Positions 25,310 to 34,077 of a stretch of DNA of 34,522 nucleotides are shown here, in pieces (within the stretch, counting starts at the first letter, position 1; the number at the start of each line of letters is the position of its first letter). The position numbers were made by a program, and so were the translations under genes. The DNA is from Nitratireductor aquibiodomus NL21 = JCM 21793 (GTDB lineage: Bacteria; Pseudomonadota; Alphaproteobacteria; Rhizobiales; Rhizobiaceae). Location of the stretch: contig NZ_BAMP01000044.1 in NCBI RefSeq assembly GCF_000615975.1, positions 1 to 34,522 of the forward strand, in the 5' to 3' direction. Under the pieces are notes generated by a model. It saw nothing but the letters and a program-made list of their open reading frames with translations. It was not told where the DNA came from and did not search any database.

Positions 25310-26143
25310 TTGGAACGGGCTTCAACGTCAGCGGACACAGGCCAATACGACCTGGGGGACAGACATTCCCTCAAAGGCCAGGCTGTCCTTCTTGTGGCAA
25401 AATCCGCATTTGCCGCCGCACCGTATGCTGAAATGCAGCGACTGGCGCGCATGGCTGCGCGCCTTCCCGGTGTGGCGCAGGCCACGTCATGCTTTTCCGA
25501 ACAAGGTCAACCGTCGCTGCGGGAGGCGCTTCTCGATCTTCGTGACCGCAGTTTCACATCCATTCTGATCGTTCCGCTGGTGCTGCCGATGGAGCCTGGC
25601 TTCATGAACTGGCTGACACGCTCGCTAAAGCGCTGGCAGACGGAGGCTGCCGGCGGCTGGCCACCGATACGCGTCACCCGCGATATTGCGCAGGAGCGGC
25701 ATTTCGAACCCTTGCTCGCCGCCTTGATCGAAGGCGCGGCCATGGCCCCCGACATTGTTCCTGAAAAAGAAAAACCCGCGGCGTCCTTGGTGCCTGCACA
25801 GAAGCGGCGCGTCCTGGTCTGCGAAGGCGGAGCCTGCAACGCCGCCGGGGCGGACGCGATCTGGGGACATCTGCGCAACGAGCAACAGCGCCGCAAACTG
25901 CGCGCGTCGGGCTCCGGCACGATGACCGCGAAATCCACGTGCCTCGGCCCCTGTGCGCTCGCCCCGGTGGTGCAGGTGTTTCCCGAGGGCACGTATTACG
26001 GCGGCGTTACAGAGGCGGCGATCGACCGCATCGTCGAAGAGCATCTGCTCGGTGACCGCGTCGTCGACGAGTTCGCCTATCACCCGACGGGACGCAAACA
26101 GTACCTGCGCGACAATACCCATTCCGATCCAACAGGAGACTGA
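25310..26143 (+). CDS. Degenerate CbiX/SirB-like domain fused to a thioredoxin-like [2Fe-2S] ferredoxin
   Basis: Soluble 277-aa protein. Residues about 25-130 resemble the CbiX/SirB chelatase fold (GQAVLLVAKSAFAAAPYAEM, GQPSLREALLDL, ILIVPLVLPMEPG). The family's catalytic histidines are absent: VAKSAF stands where VAHGSR is usual, and no His follows VPLVL. Residues about 165-255 are a thioredoxin-like ferredoxin with cysteines in VCEGGACNAAGA and STCLGPCALAP, followed by VVQVFPEGTYYGGV. The start is uncertain: TTG 25310 is the longest, and the first ATG (near 25433) would remove the first strand. It is the first gene behind the B12 riboswitch and ends 1 base before the binding-protein gene. 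A metal-trafficking or redox role in cobalt/corrinoid metabolism is inferred, not shown. Confidence 0.75.
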   Translation: MERASTSADTGQYDLGDRHSLKGQAVLLVAKSAFAAAPYAEMQRLARMAARLPGVAQATSCFSEQGQPSLREALLDLRDRSFTSILIVPLVLPMEPGFMNWLTRSLKRWQTEAAGGWPPIRVTRDIAQERHFEPLLAALIEGAAMAPDIVPEKEKPAASLVPAQKRRVLVCEGGACNAAGADAIWGHLRNEQQRRKLRASGSGTMTAKSTCLGPCALAPVVQVFPEGTYYGGVTEAAIDRIVEEHLLGDRVVDEFAYHPTGRKQYLRDNTHSDPTGD

Positions 26144-26144
26144 C

Positions 26145-27634
26145 ATGAGACACATTACCCGCGCAGCGCTTGCCGCGCTGATCGCTTCTTCCAGCATGCT
26201 TGCCCTGCCGGCAGTTGCGCAGGAGGCCATCCAGGCTGGCGCGACCTTCATTGCCGCCGCGATTGACCCAACCAAGGGCTCTTCAAGCTGGGCGTTGGTC
26301 AGCCATGCATCGGTGAAAAACTGTTCATGGTCGACAGCGAAGGCAATCTCGTACCCGAGCTGGCCGCAACGGCCGAGCGTACGGGCGATTTAAGCTGGAC
26401 CGTCAAGCTCGCGCCAGGCCGCTTCTTCTCCGATGGCTCGCCTGTCACGGCGACCGCGCTGAAAAAGGGTTTCGACCACACCTTCGCCAATCTGCCGGCA
26501 GCCAAATCCACCGGCGGCATGATCGAGTTCGAGGCGCTGGACGATCTCACACTCGCGCTCACCACCGAGCGACCCGTTCCCCTGATCGCCGCTCTCTTCG
26601 CCGAGTGGCCGCTGATGGCCTACACCGTGAAGGATGACGGCTCGTTCCTGTTCACCGGCCCCTATGCGGTGGAGGCGTTCAACGTCGACCAGAACCTTAA
26701 ACTCACGCCCAATCCGCATTTTCCCGGCGCGGAAAGCCGCTCACCGATCAACCTACGCCGTTTCGGCGACGCGCAAACGATGGCGCTGGCCTTTGAGGCT
26801 GGCGAACTCGATCTTGCCTTCGGCCTGCCGTCCGAAGGTCTTTCGCGTCTGAAAGCCAATCCAGATCTCGCGGTCAAATCCTTTCCGGTCGGCTACCAGT
26901 ATTTCGGCTTCATCAACAATGAACGACCTTTCACTTCCGACGTCAGGGTGAGACAGGCAATCGACCTTGCCATCGATCGCCAGGAACTGGTCGCGGCGAT
27001 CAATGCAGGCTCGCGGGCCACCGGCGCCTTTGCGCCTTACTTCCCCTTTGCGGCGAAGGAGCCGCGCGTAACGGATCTCGACCAGGCGAAGGCTCTACTG
27101 GCTGAGGCCGGCTGGGCACCCGGGAGTGACGGGATCCAGGAGAAGAACGGCGAGACACTTTCCATACTGATCGTCACCTATCCGCAGCGACCGGACCTTG
27201 TCACCATGATGCCGGTGGTCAAAGCGGCCCTCGCCCGCGTCGGCATTGCCTCCGATACCAGGGTCGTTGAGAACATCGGCGACTATGCTGCCGGTGGCGA
27301 CTTCGACATTGCGCTCTGGGCGCAGCATACGGCGCCCGCAGGAGACCCCGCCTATTTCTTCAATTCCATGCTGAAGAGCGATGGTCCGCTCAATCATGCG
27401 CGCTACAAGAGCGACGCGTTCGACGCGATCATTGCCGAATTCTCGACAGCGGGAACGCTGGAAGAGCGCACGGAGATTGCGCTGGAGGCGCAGGAGCAGC
27501 TTTATAGGGATGCTCCTGCAACCTTCCTCGTATCACCGAGCTGGCATGTCGGCCTCTCGCAGCGCCTGCCTAATTACAAGCCGTGGGGTTCAGACTATCA
27601 CGTGTTCCGACCGGAGATGGGGGAGGCGCGCTGA
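26145..27634 (+). CDS. B12-riboswitch-linked ABC transporter binding protein, family 5 (DppA/NikA type), one frameshift as read
   Basis: Periplasmic SBP_bac_5 receptor of about 496 aa. The ATG at 26145 follows AGGAG and starts a signal peptide ending near LPAVAQEA. The frame breaks at 26307: the mature start GATFIAAAIDPTKGSSSWAL continues in the next frame with LFMVDSEGNLVPELAATAE if the single G in CATGC is read as GG. Later landmarks are FFSDGSPVTATALKKGFDH, RVRQAIDLAIDRQELVAAI and DLDQAKALLAEAGW. It is second in the riboswitch operon, so the ligand is plausibly a cobalt or nickel complex, or a corrinoid precursor, rather than peptide. This is inference from regulation only. Confidence 0.87.
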
Positions 27635-27644
27635 ACGAACTCGC

Positions 27645-28565
27645 GTGCTGGAGCATACGCTGAGATTGGGCTTGCGTGCGGCCGCCAGTTTACTGGCGGT
27701 CTCCGCGCTCACCTTCCTCGTTGTCGCTCTGATGCCGGCCGACCCTGTCGAGATCGCCATCCGCGCGTGGAACCTGCCCGCCAATCCAGCAACGGTCTCG
27801 GCGATGCGCGCCGAATGGGGGCTCGATCAGCCGCTGGCACAGCGCTATTTCAACTGGCTCGCGGGCTTCGTCACCGGCGACTGGGGGCGCTCGTTCCGCA
27901 CCGGGGAGCCTGTCTTTGACGAATTCATGAAACGCCTGCCACTCTCGCTTACGCTCGGCATTTCCGGCCTGGTGCTCGCGGGGGTACTGGCGGTGCCGTT
28001 GGGCTTCGCTGCCGCTCTGCGGCCGCGGGGCATTGCTGACCGTTTCAGCCGCGGCCTCGCAATCAGCGTGCAGGCGGTGCCTGCCTTCTGGCTCGGACTG
28101 CTCCTGATCTGGGTGCTTGGCGTCAAATTTCAGCTCATACGACCGTTTTCGGGCGGGCCATCGATTTATGCGCTGGCAATCGTCCTCATCGCACTGCATT
28201 CAATTGGTCTGTTTGCGCGCATCTACCGGCGCGACATGCTTGAACAGACCGGGCAACCCTACTTCCGCACCGCTATCGCCAAGGGACTGACCCGTAGGCA
28301 GGCAATGTGGCATCACTGCCATTGCAGCGCGCTCTATGCAATGCTGTCGGCAGTGCGCTCCGAGGCAGGCTGGGCGATCGGCACGACGGCAACGCTGGAA
28401 GTGCTGTTCGGTCTGCCGGGTGTCAGCCAGTTTCTGGTGCAGTCCATCAGCGCGCGCGACTATTCCGCTCTGCTTGCCTACATCATGACTGTCGCCGTCT
28501 GGATGTTGACCATGAACGCTGCGATGGAACTCACGATGCGACGGCTGGACCCGCGCTCGGCATGA
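27645..28565 (+). CDS. B12-riboswitch-linked ABC transporter permease (DppB/NikB type)
   Basis: Inner-membrane permease of 306 aa. The N-terminal helix is followed by LMPADPVEIAIRAWNLPANP and EWGLDQPLAQRYFNWLAGFV, then GDWGRSFRTGEPV, all typical of DppB/NikB. The EAA-type loop lies in TAIAKGLTRRQAMWHH, and LEVLFGLPGVSQFLVQSISA is the conserved C-terminal segment. The GTG at 27645, 10 bases after the previous stop, is chosen because the frame before it lies in the binding-protein gene. The stop overlaps the next start (ATGA). No frameshift. Confidence 0.88.
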   Translation: MLEHTLRLGLRAAASLLAVSALTFLVVALMPADPVEIAIRAWNLPANPATVSAMRAEWGLDQPLAQRYFNWLAGFVTGDWGRSFRTGEPVFDEFMKRLPLSLTLGISGLVLAGVLAVPLGFAAALRPRGIADRFSRGLAISVQAVPAFWLGLLLIWVLGVKFQLIRPFSGGPSIYALAIVLIALHSIGLFARIYRRDMLEQTGQPYFRTAIAKGLTRRQAMWHHCHCSALYAMLSAVRSEAGWAIGTTATLEVLFGLPGVSQFLVQSISARDYSALLAYIMTVAVWMLTMNAAMELTMRRLDPRSA

Positions 28566-29347
28566 GGCGCACAGTAGTTTTCACGCTGCTTTTCGTGTTC
28601 GCCATCTCCCTGCTGGCGGGAGGCTTCTGGCAGCCGCACGACCCCGACGCGGTAGACATCCTGTCTCGTCATCAGCGTCCGTCGACTGAACACCTTCTCG
28701 GTACCGACAACCTTGGCCGAGATATCGCCTCGCGCATGTTTGTCGCCGGCTGGCGCACGGCTCTGGTGGTACTCGCTGTAGGCACTGTCGGCTTTCTCGG
28801 CGGATCGCTCCTGGGGACATTTGCAGCGATCCTGGGCGGCGGGACCGAACGGTTGATGCTGCGCTTCTGCGAACTGTTCATCGTGGTGCCAACCTTGATC
28901 TGGGCCCTGACGGCTGCCGCAATCTTCGGGCTCTCGCCTTTGTCCGCTGGATTGGCGCTTGGGCTCGCAGGGATCGGACCTTACGCCCTACTCGCCAATT
29001 CATTGACCCACCGCACACTGGCCCTGTCCTATGTGCAGGCGGCCCAGGCACTGGGCGCTGATACGCCACGATTGGTGGTGCGGCACGTACTGCCCGACAC
29101 GCTGCCGATCATGTTCACCCATGTGGGCAGCAATGCCGGACAATCGGTGGTGAATTATGCTTCGCTTGCCTTCATCGGACTGGGAGCAGACCCGTCGAAA
29201 CCCGACTGGGGTTCCATGCTGTTCGAATATCGGATGTTCATTTTCGATGACCCCATGCTGATGATCTGGCCCGGTCTGGCAATCGCATCGATGGCAACTC
29301 TGATCAACATGGCCTTCGACGACGTACGACCTCATGAAGCCCGGTGA
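28562..29347 (+). CDS. B12-riboswitch-linked ABC transporter permease (DppC/NikC type)
   Basis: Inner-membrane permease of 261 aa. It shows the DppC hallmark STEHLLGTDNLGRDIASRMF, the EAA-type loop AAQALGADTPRLVVRHVLPD and the conserved NYASLAFIGLGADPSKPDWG. The ATG at 28562 overlaps the previous stop. It is the last recognisable gene of the riboswitch operon. No ATPase gene follows, although a Dpp/Nik-type importer needs one or two. An ATG at 29333 overlaps the 3' end but opens only a short frame with no ABC motifs, and an IS remnant begins about 145 bases further on. Confidence 0.88.
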   Translation: MRRTVVFTLLFVFAISLLAGGFWQPHDPDAVDILSRHQRPSTEHLLGTDNLGRDIASRMFVAGWRTALVVLAVGTVGFLGGSLLGTFAAILGGGTERLMLRFCELFIVVPTLIWALTAAAIFGLSPLSAGLALGLAGIGPYALLANSLTHRTLALSYVQAAQALGADTPRLVVRHVLPDTLPIMFTHVGSNAGQSVVNYASLAFIGLGADPSKPDWGSMLFEYRMFIFDDPMLMIWPGLAIASMATLINMAFDDVRPHEAR

Positions 29348-29490
29348 ACTGGCCTATACAACAGCCGCTCTCGCGCTCGGCCAGTGTCCGTTTTCGAGCA
29401 ACGGGTGCCTATACCTGCGCGACCGAAATGGGGGCAGAGCAGGACCGAAACGATACTTTCAGTCTTGAAATCTGCATCACGTCTGCGAAG
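29348..29490. other. Non-coding stretch after the transporter operon
   Basis: No ORF with family features, no ABC-ATPase motif in any frame, no tRNA and no clear terminator. This is where an ATPase gene would be expected. The 29694-29863 stretch on the far side of the IS remnant likewise shows nothing identifiable. Confidence 0.5.
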
Positions 29491-29634
29491 CTAAGCTAAG
29501 GGCATTCGTCTGGCGACTTCGAACAATCGCCGCGCACGGTACAAGCTCAACACATTCGCAACCGGATAGCCCCACTCGGTAATCTTCGCGACAGCATCGC
29601 GCTTGAACGCATCGCTGAAATTGCGAGTGCCCAT
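29491..29634 (-). pseudogene. Truncated IS3-family transposase OrfA
   Basis: ATG at 29634 encodes 47 residues. The start MGTRNFSDAFKRDAVAKITE matches the well-known N-terminus of IS3-family OrfA helix-turn-helix proteins (MGTRNFSDEFKRDAV type). After GYPVANVL the usual recognition-helix segment before SLY appears to be missing, and the frame ends at a stop at 29491. With this internal deletion and truncation it cannot be functional. Confidence 0.7.
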
Positions 29635-29693
29635 CAGGGCCTCATTCCCTCAAAATTAGTGAAGAAGGCGTCCACAAATTCCGGGGGCAATTC
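29491..29693 (-). mobile_element. IS3-family insertion sequence remnant (left end and orfA start)
   Basis: On the minus strand the element begins with a terminal-repeat-like TGAATTGCCCCCGGAATTTG (from 29693), followed by a short leader and the start of an IS3-type OrfA at 29634. Only about 200 bases remain; OrfB and the other end are missing. It lies between the ATPase-less transporter and the Rrf2 gene. Confidence 0.65.
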
Positions 29694-29863
29694 AGGCCCT
29701 GATGATCGACAATGCTCGGCAACAAACGCGTATTCGATTTACCCTTGAACCAGTTGAGAAGTCGCGCGTTCTTTGTGTCGCAGACTTATCGGTGAAACGG
29801 GGGCGTTGATGGCTGAGATATTGCGCTCCCTCCGGGGCAAGGTTCCTCGCCTGTCCAGAAGAG

Positions 29864-30331
29864 TCACCGGTGCGAACATCGAAACGAGGCTGGGCGCGCC
29901 GGTGCTTCCGAGGCCATCCGGCTCTCAAAATCCCTGGCGATGTCTTCGACCGTGATCTCTGAAAACTGTTGCCTGATGTGGGCCTCAGCCCTCTCCAGAG
30001 TTGCCTTCACACGTTGGTCAACGGCCTGCTCCACATAGCACTCAGCCTTCTCCCTGCCTGGGCCAACGTTGAAGAGTGACGGTGCACCCAGCGCCTCATA
30101 GACATCCAACAGCGTCAGCCTGGACAAGGATCTATTCAGGACCCAGCCGCCGTTTTGCCCGCGTTCGGCGGACACGATACCCGCCGAGCGAAGCCCGGAC
30201 ATCATGCGGCGCACCACCACGGGGTTGGTCCCGAGCATCTTGGAAATCTGTTCCGAAGTCGGGCGCTCTACATGCCGATCCATATGGATAAGAACATGCA
30301 GAAGACGAGATATCCTGTTGTCGCGCGGCAC
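29864..30331 (-). CDS. Rrf2-family transcriptional regulator
   Basis: Winged-helix regulator of 155 aa. The N-terminus (RDNRISRLLHVLIHMDRH) and the recognition region (TSEQISKMLGTNPVVVRRMM) followed by the wing GQNGGWVLNR are typical of Rrf2. The three-cysteine cluster of iron-sulfur members (IscR, NsrR, RirA) is absent; only one Cys (ECYVEQ) is seen, so it belongs with YwnA-like members without a cluster. The GTG at 30331 follows GAGGA and gives the usual family start; a GTG at 30343 is also open. It is divergent from the MFS exporter, its likely target, with palindromes in the gap. Confidence 0.85.
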   Translation of the reverse strand: MPRDNRISRLLHVLIHMDRHVERPTSEQISKMLGTNPVVVRRMMSGLRSAGIVSAERGQNGGWVLNRSLSRLTLLDVYEALGAPSLFNVGPGREKAECYVEQAVDQRVKATLERAEAHIRQQFSEITVEDIARDFESRMASEAPARPASFRCSHR

Positions 30332-30489
30332 GTCGGTCCTCACCGGTCGTTGAATGTCTGCAGAGTATCGGACCGAAACGTCGAATCCACATTCCGGATA
30401 CGTCGATGCTCCGACAATGATTTAGACTCTTCCTACGTGCCCGAACAGACGCATGGCTATCCTGGGCCTGGCTCTATCACATCAGAAGA

Positions 30490-30553
30490 ATTGTAACAAT
30501 GAAAGTTCTTGAGCTCGCGGGGAGGTGGCTATAATGTAACTCATAGAATTACA
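30490..30553. promoter_or_regulatory. Palindromes in the Rrf2-MFS divergent promoter
   Basis: ATTGT-A-ACAAT (30490-30500) is a perfect palindrome. TGTAA (30535-30539) and TTACA (30549-30553) form an inverted repeat around 9 bases. Both contain TGTAAC and lie in the 310-base gap between the divergent genes, as expected for operators of the local Rrf2 regulator. Nothing else in 30332-30641 is identifiable. Confidence 0.45.
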
Positions 30554-30641
30554 AAATACGACATCCGCCCCTGGGTGCAAGTTCTGACCGCGCCTTGTTT
30601 CCATCGCCGACCGACCAGCCCTGCTCGAAAAGGATACACAA

Positions 30642-32191
30642 ATGACCTCCGCCAAGGTTTCTCAAAAACCTGCTCAGGCCTCGCGGAAAGGCTTCGTTCA
30701 TCCGGAAGCAGATCAGGAGGCAGGGGAGCAGGCCCTGAGATCGAAGACAATGCTGTCGCTCCAACGGCATTGGCAGGCAGCATGCTTTCTGTTTGGCGCG
30801 GCTTTCATAAACCTGCTCGACACTACAATTGTGAATTTGGCCTTGCCCTCGATACAGGCCGAGTTCAATGCGACCGACACCGCAATTCAATGGGTTCTTG
30901 TGAGCTATGTACTGGCCTTTGCGGGAGGACTTTTGCCGTTCGGCCGCTTCGGCGACGTGTTTGGACGCCGTAAACTGTTCCTGTGGGGGCTCGCTGGATT
31001 TCTCGCAAGCTCGGCGCTGTGTGGCCTGGCGCCGAACATGGAAACACTCATCGCCGCGCGCCTGTTCAAGGGGCTTTCGGCCGCAATCATGCTCCCACAG
31101 GTTTTGGCCATCGTGCACGCAACCTTTCCTGTGCACGAGAAGGGCAAAGCCATCGGCTACCTCGCAATGGTCAGCAGCCTTGGAGCGCTGGCAGGACCGT
31201 TGATTGGAGGAGCGATCATCTCTGCTGATTTCTTCGGCCTTGGGTGGCGCATGATCTTCCTGATCAACCTACCCATCGGTGCAATCTCTTTCTTTGGGGT
31301 CTTATTTACCCTGAAACCTCTACCGGAGGCCGAAACCCGCAAACCCGACTGGCTTGGTGCTGTGCTTTTTGCTGGTGGGACAATTGCCCTGATGTACCTT
31401 TAATCGAGGGGCGCAGCAGGGGATGGCCGCTGGAGATATTGGTACTCTTTGTCATCTCTCTTGTACTTCTTGCGTTGTTCTGGGGGCGGCAACACAAGCT
31501 GGCCGAACGCGGCCGGTCGCAATTGGTGCCGGCGAACCTCCTTCAAAGCCCCCGATTTCTATCGGGACTGGCCAAAACAACACTGCTCTTCTCGGGGCTG
31601 GCCGGTTCGGTCGTAATCCTTGCAATCGTGTTGCAGACAGGCTTGGAACACTCGCCTGCCAGTGCAGGGCTGATACTTGCGGCTCACCCGCTCGCCGCCA
31701 TGGCCGCGTCTCTGTCGACCGGCCGACTGGGAGCGCGGCATCTGCAGAAACGTATTCTGTTTGGATTTGCAGCATTGTTTTTGGGAATGCTGTTGATGCA
31801 AAGGCTCATTGCCCTTGAAGCCTGGCCTCTGGTGTTGTGGGGACCTTTGACGTTAATCGGCGCCGGTGCAGGAACAGCGATCGTTGCTCTGTTTCAGTCC
31901 ATCCTGCGTGAAGTTGAAGCATCAGATGCCGGTGCAGGTTCCGGAGCGTTACAGGCACTTCAACAGGTTGGTATTGCCCTCGGCATCGCCATCCTCGGAC
32001 AGATCTATTTCTCGTCTCTGACGCAGGCAGACGCCCCGCAACTCCATGTGTCGGCATTTCAGAACGTGCTCTGGTTGCCGATCGCCATCTATGCGGGGCT
32101 GATCGCGATCTCGCTGCGTGCCGCCCTGAAGGAAAGCAGCAGTGATGCTTCTTTCGAGGCCCACAAAAGCCCTGACCGGTCACGCCCGTGA
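30642..32191 (+). CDS. MFS drug exporter, DHA2 (EmrB/QacA) family, one frameshift as read
   Basis: Inner-membrane proton-driven exporter of about 516 aa with 12-14 membrane segments. Motif D1 (NLLDTTIVNLALPSIQAEF) in helix 1, QWVLVSYVLAFAGGLLPFG, motif A (GRFGDVFGRRKLFLWG) and motif C (SSLGALAGPLIGGAI) place it in DHA2. The frame stops after GGTIALMYL near 31400, while the next frame continues with LIEGRSRGWPLEI and the second half. One missing base at the CC of 31397-31398 joins them. ATG 30642 follows AAAGGA; it gives a 40-residue hydrophilic N-terminus, so a later ATG is possible. It is divergent from the Rrf2 gene that may sense its substrate. Confidence 0.85.
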
Positions 32192-32250
32192 TCTCTCTGG
32201 TTCAAAAAAAGGCCGGCTGGCCTTCCTCCCCTACAGAAGGACAATCATAT

Positions 32251-32922
32251 ATGACTTCCCGTACACTCAGGATCCTGTCAGTCTCATTCTTCTTCCTGGC
32301 AACAGCGGCTTCATCACTTGCCGCCCAGAAACAAGGAATGTCGCACCAGCACCTCAAGCCTGAAACTGCGGCTCTGATTGAACGCCTCAAGTCGGGCGGG
32401 CATGTTCTTGTGGTTCGTCATGAGAGAACAAACGCCTTCATTCCGGATGATCGTGAGTTTGAGATCGGAAGTTGCGAAACCCAGCGCAATCTCTCCGTCG
32501 CAGGCCACGCGAATGCCATGGAAAACGGCGCGGTCATCCGCTTTCTGAACCTTCCTGTCGGAAATGTTTTCGCGAGCCCCATGTGCCGCACCCTTGAAAC
32601 CGCCCGTCTGATGTTTGGCCGGGTTGAAGCCAACGAGGCACTCTTTGGCAGGGGAACAGACCCCGACACCGTGCGGAGCACCTTTGAGGCTTTGATCCTG
32701 GAAGGAACGCGCCAAGAGCAAAACACGGTCCTTGTTACCCACTTGGGCACATACTCTGCCGCGCTGGGCGGGCACCTGGCCGAAGGCGACACTGCGGTGT
32801 TTTCTGTTTCCGACGGTAAACCAGAGTTTCTTGGCGTCGTACCCGCCAACGGTTGGAACGACGTCATAATCGACGCGACAATGCACTCTGGGCGCATGGA
32901 CGCCGAACCCAAACACAATTGA
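32251..32922 (+). CDS. Histidine phosphatase family protein, probably periplasmic
   Basis: Protein of 223 aa with an N-terminal signal peptide (ILSVSFFFLATAASSLAAQ) and a branch-2-like phosphoglycerate-mutase fold. The catalytic segment is LVVRHERTNAF, with RHE where RHG is usual. Next come the helper motif SPMCRTLETARLMFG and the second histidine in VLVTHLGTYSAALG. ATG 32251 follows AGAAGGA; the frame open to 32188 overlaps the MFS stop and adds no sensible residues. It lies 59 bases after the exporter and may be cotranscribed with it. Relatives include SixA-like and Ais-like phosphatases; the substrate is unknown. Confidence 0.8.
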   Translation: MTSRTLRILSVSFFFLATAASSLAAQKQGMSHQHLKPETAALIERLKSGGHVLVVRHERTNAFIPDDREFEIGSCETQRNLSVAGHANAMENGAVIRFLNLPVGNVFASPMCRTLETARLMFGRVEANEALFGRGTDPDTVRSTFEALILEGTRQEQNTVLVTHLGTYSAALGGHLAEGDTAVFSVSDGKPEFLGVVPANGWNDVIIDATMHSGRMDAEPKHN

Positions 32923-33016
32923 CGCGCCCTTCTGCATCGCTGCAGCAAAAGGGGCGCTCCGGAGTTTGGTAAATCGTCCCATCAACCAGAATCCGCACGC
33001 AGAGCACACGCTGACA

Positions 33017-34021
33017 ATGAACGCTGACATATTCAAGCAAATTCCCAAAACGGAGCTGCACGTCCACCTTGAAGGCTGTCTTGAGCCTGAACAGGTTATC
33101 CGGTTTGCGTCTCGCAACAATGTGAAGCTCGAACAGGAAACGCTGGAGAGGCTGAGAACCGGATACACCTTCGACGGCCTCAATGACTTCGTTTCTGTAA
33201 TGGGGCGTAATTCGGCAACCATTCAGACCGAGGAAGACATTTACGAGATCGCCTTCGGGTATCTGAAGCGTGCTGCGGAAGACAATATCGTCCATGCAGA
33301 GATGGCGTTTTCCCCGCAGGGCCCGGCGCAACGCGGCGTGCCCTATGAAGCAGCGTTCAATGGTATCATATCGGCCTTCAAGGATGCCTATCGCGATTTC
33401 GGAATCACAGGCGGGCCGATACTGGCCTGCCTGCGGCATCGCCCGGTCGGCGAGGCGCTCGCCATGCTCAAGAAATACGCCAGGACCTATCGGGACGACG
33501 TGCTCGCCATCGGGCTGCACGGTGCAGAACTGGGCTATCCGCCGGGCCTCTTTGAGGAGTGCTTCGCCTATGCACGAACCATGGGATGGAAGGCGGTCGC
33601 GCATGCCGGCGAAGAAGGCCCCGCTGACTACATCTGGCAAGCCATCGACATATTGCAGGTCGATCGCATCGATCACGGAGTGCAGTGTGAGGTCGACGAT
33701 AGGCTGGTCGAGCGGCTGGCGGAAACGGCTACGCCCCTTACGGTTTGCCCGTTGTCCAACATTCATCTCAAAGTGTTTCGCGAGCTCGCGGAGCATAATT
33801 TTCTAAGGTTGCTCGACCGCGGCCTGAATGTGTCCATCCACACGGATGATCCTGCATATTTCAACGGCTATCTAAGTGAGCATTACAGAATTTTGCACGA
33901 AGCGGGCGTTCTCGACGAAGCGACACTTGCTCTGGTTCAACGCAACGCATTTCGCTCGGCCTTCATGGATAGAGAACGATCAAGCCAACTCATCAATGCC
34001 TCGGATCAGATGAGCGAATAG
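33017..34021 (+). CDS. Adenine deaminase (adenosine/AMP deaminase superfamily)
   Basis: Cytosolic zinc hydrolase of 334 aa converting adenine to hypoxanthine in purine salvage. Metal and catalytic motifs are in order: HVHLEG (residues 15-20) with two zinc-binding histidines, the catalytic AHAGEEGP with its His and Glu, RIDHGVQCEVDD with another His, and SIHTDDPAYFNGY with the zinc Asp. TVCPLSNIHLKVF and DDPAYF favour adenine deaminase over adenosine deaminase (which has NTDDP). ATG 33017 is chosen because it starts right before the first strand; the frame is open to 32966. It stands 94 bases after the phosphatase gene with no strong terminator between. Confidence 0.85.
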   Translation: MNADIFKQIPKTELHVHLEGCLEPEQVIRFASRNNVKLEQETLERLRTGYTFDGLNDFVSVMGRNSATIQTEEDIYEIAFGYLKRAAEDNIVHAEMAFSPQGPAQRGVPYEAAFNGIISAFKDAYRDFGITGGPILACLRHRPVGEALAMLKKYARTYRDDVLAIGLHGAELGYPPGLFEECFAYARTMGWKAVAHAGEEGPADYIWQAIDILQVDRIDHGVQCEVDDRLVERLAETATPLTVCPLSNIHLKVFRELAEHNFLRLLDRGLNVSIHTDDPAYFNGYLSEHYRILHEAGVLDEATLALVQRNAFRSAFMDRERSSQLINASDQMSE

Positions 34022-34077
34022 CGTGACTGTGGCGGCATCTGCTGCTGCCATTCGTTTCAGGCATGCTGTTCGGGCTG

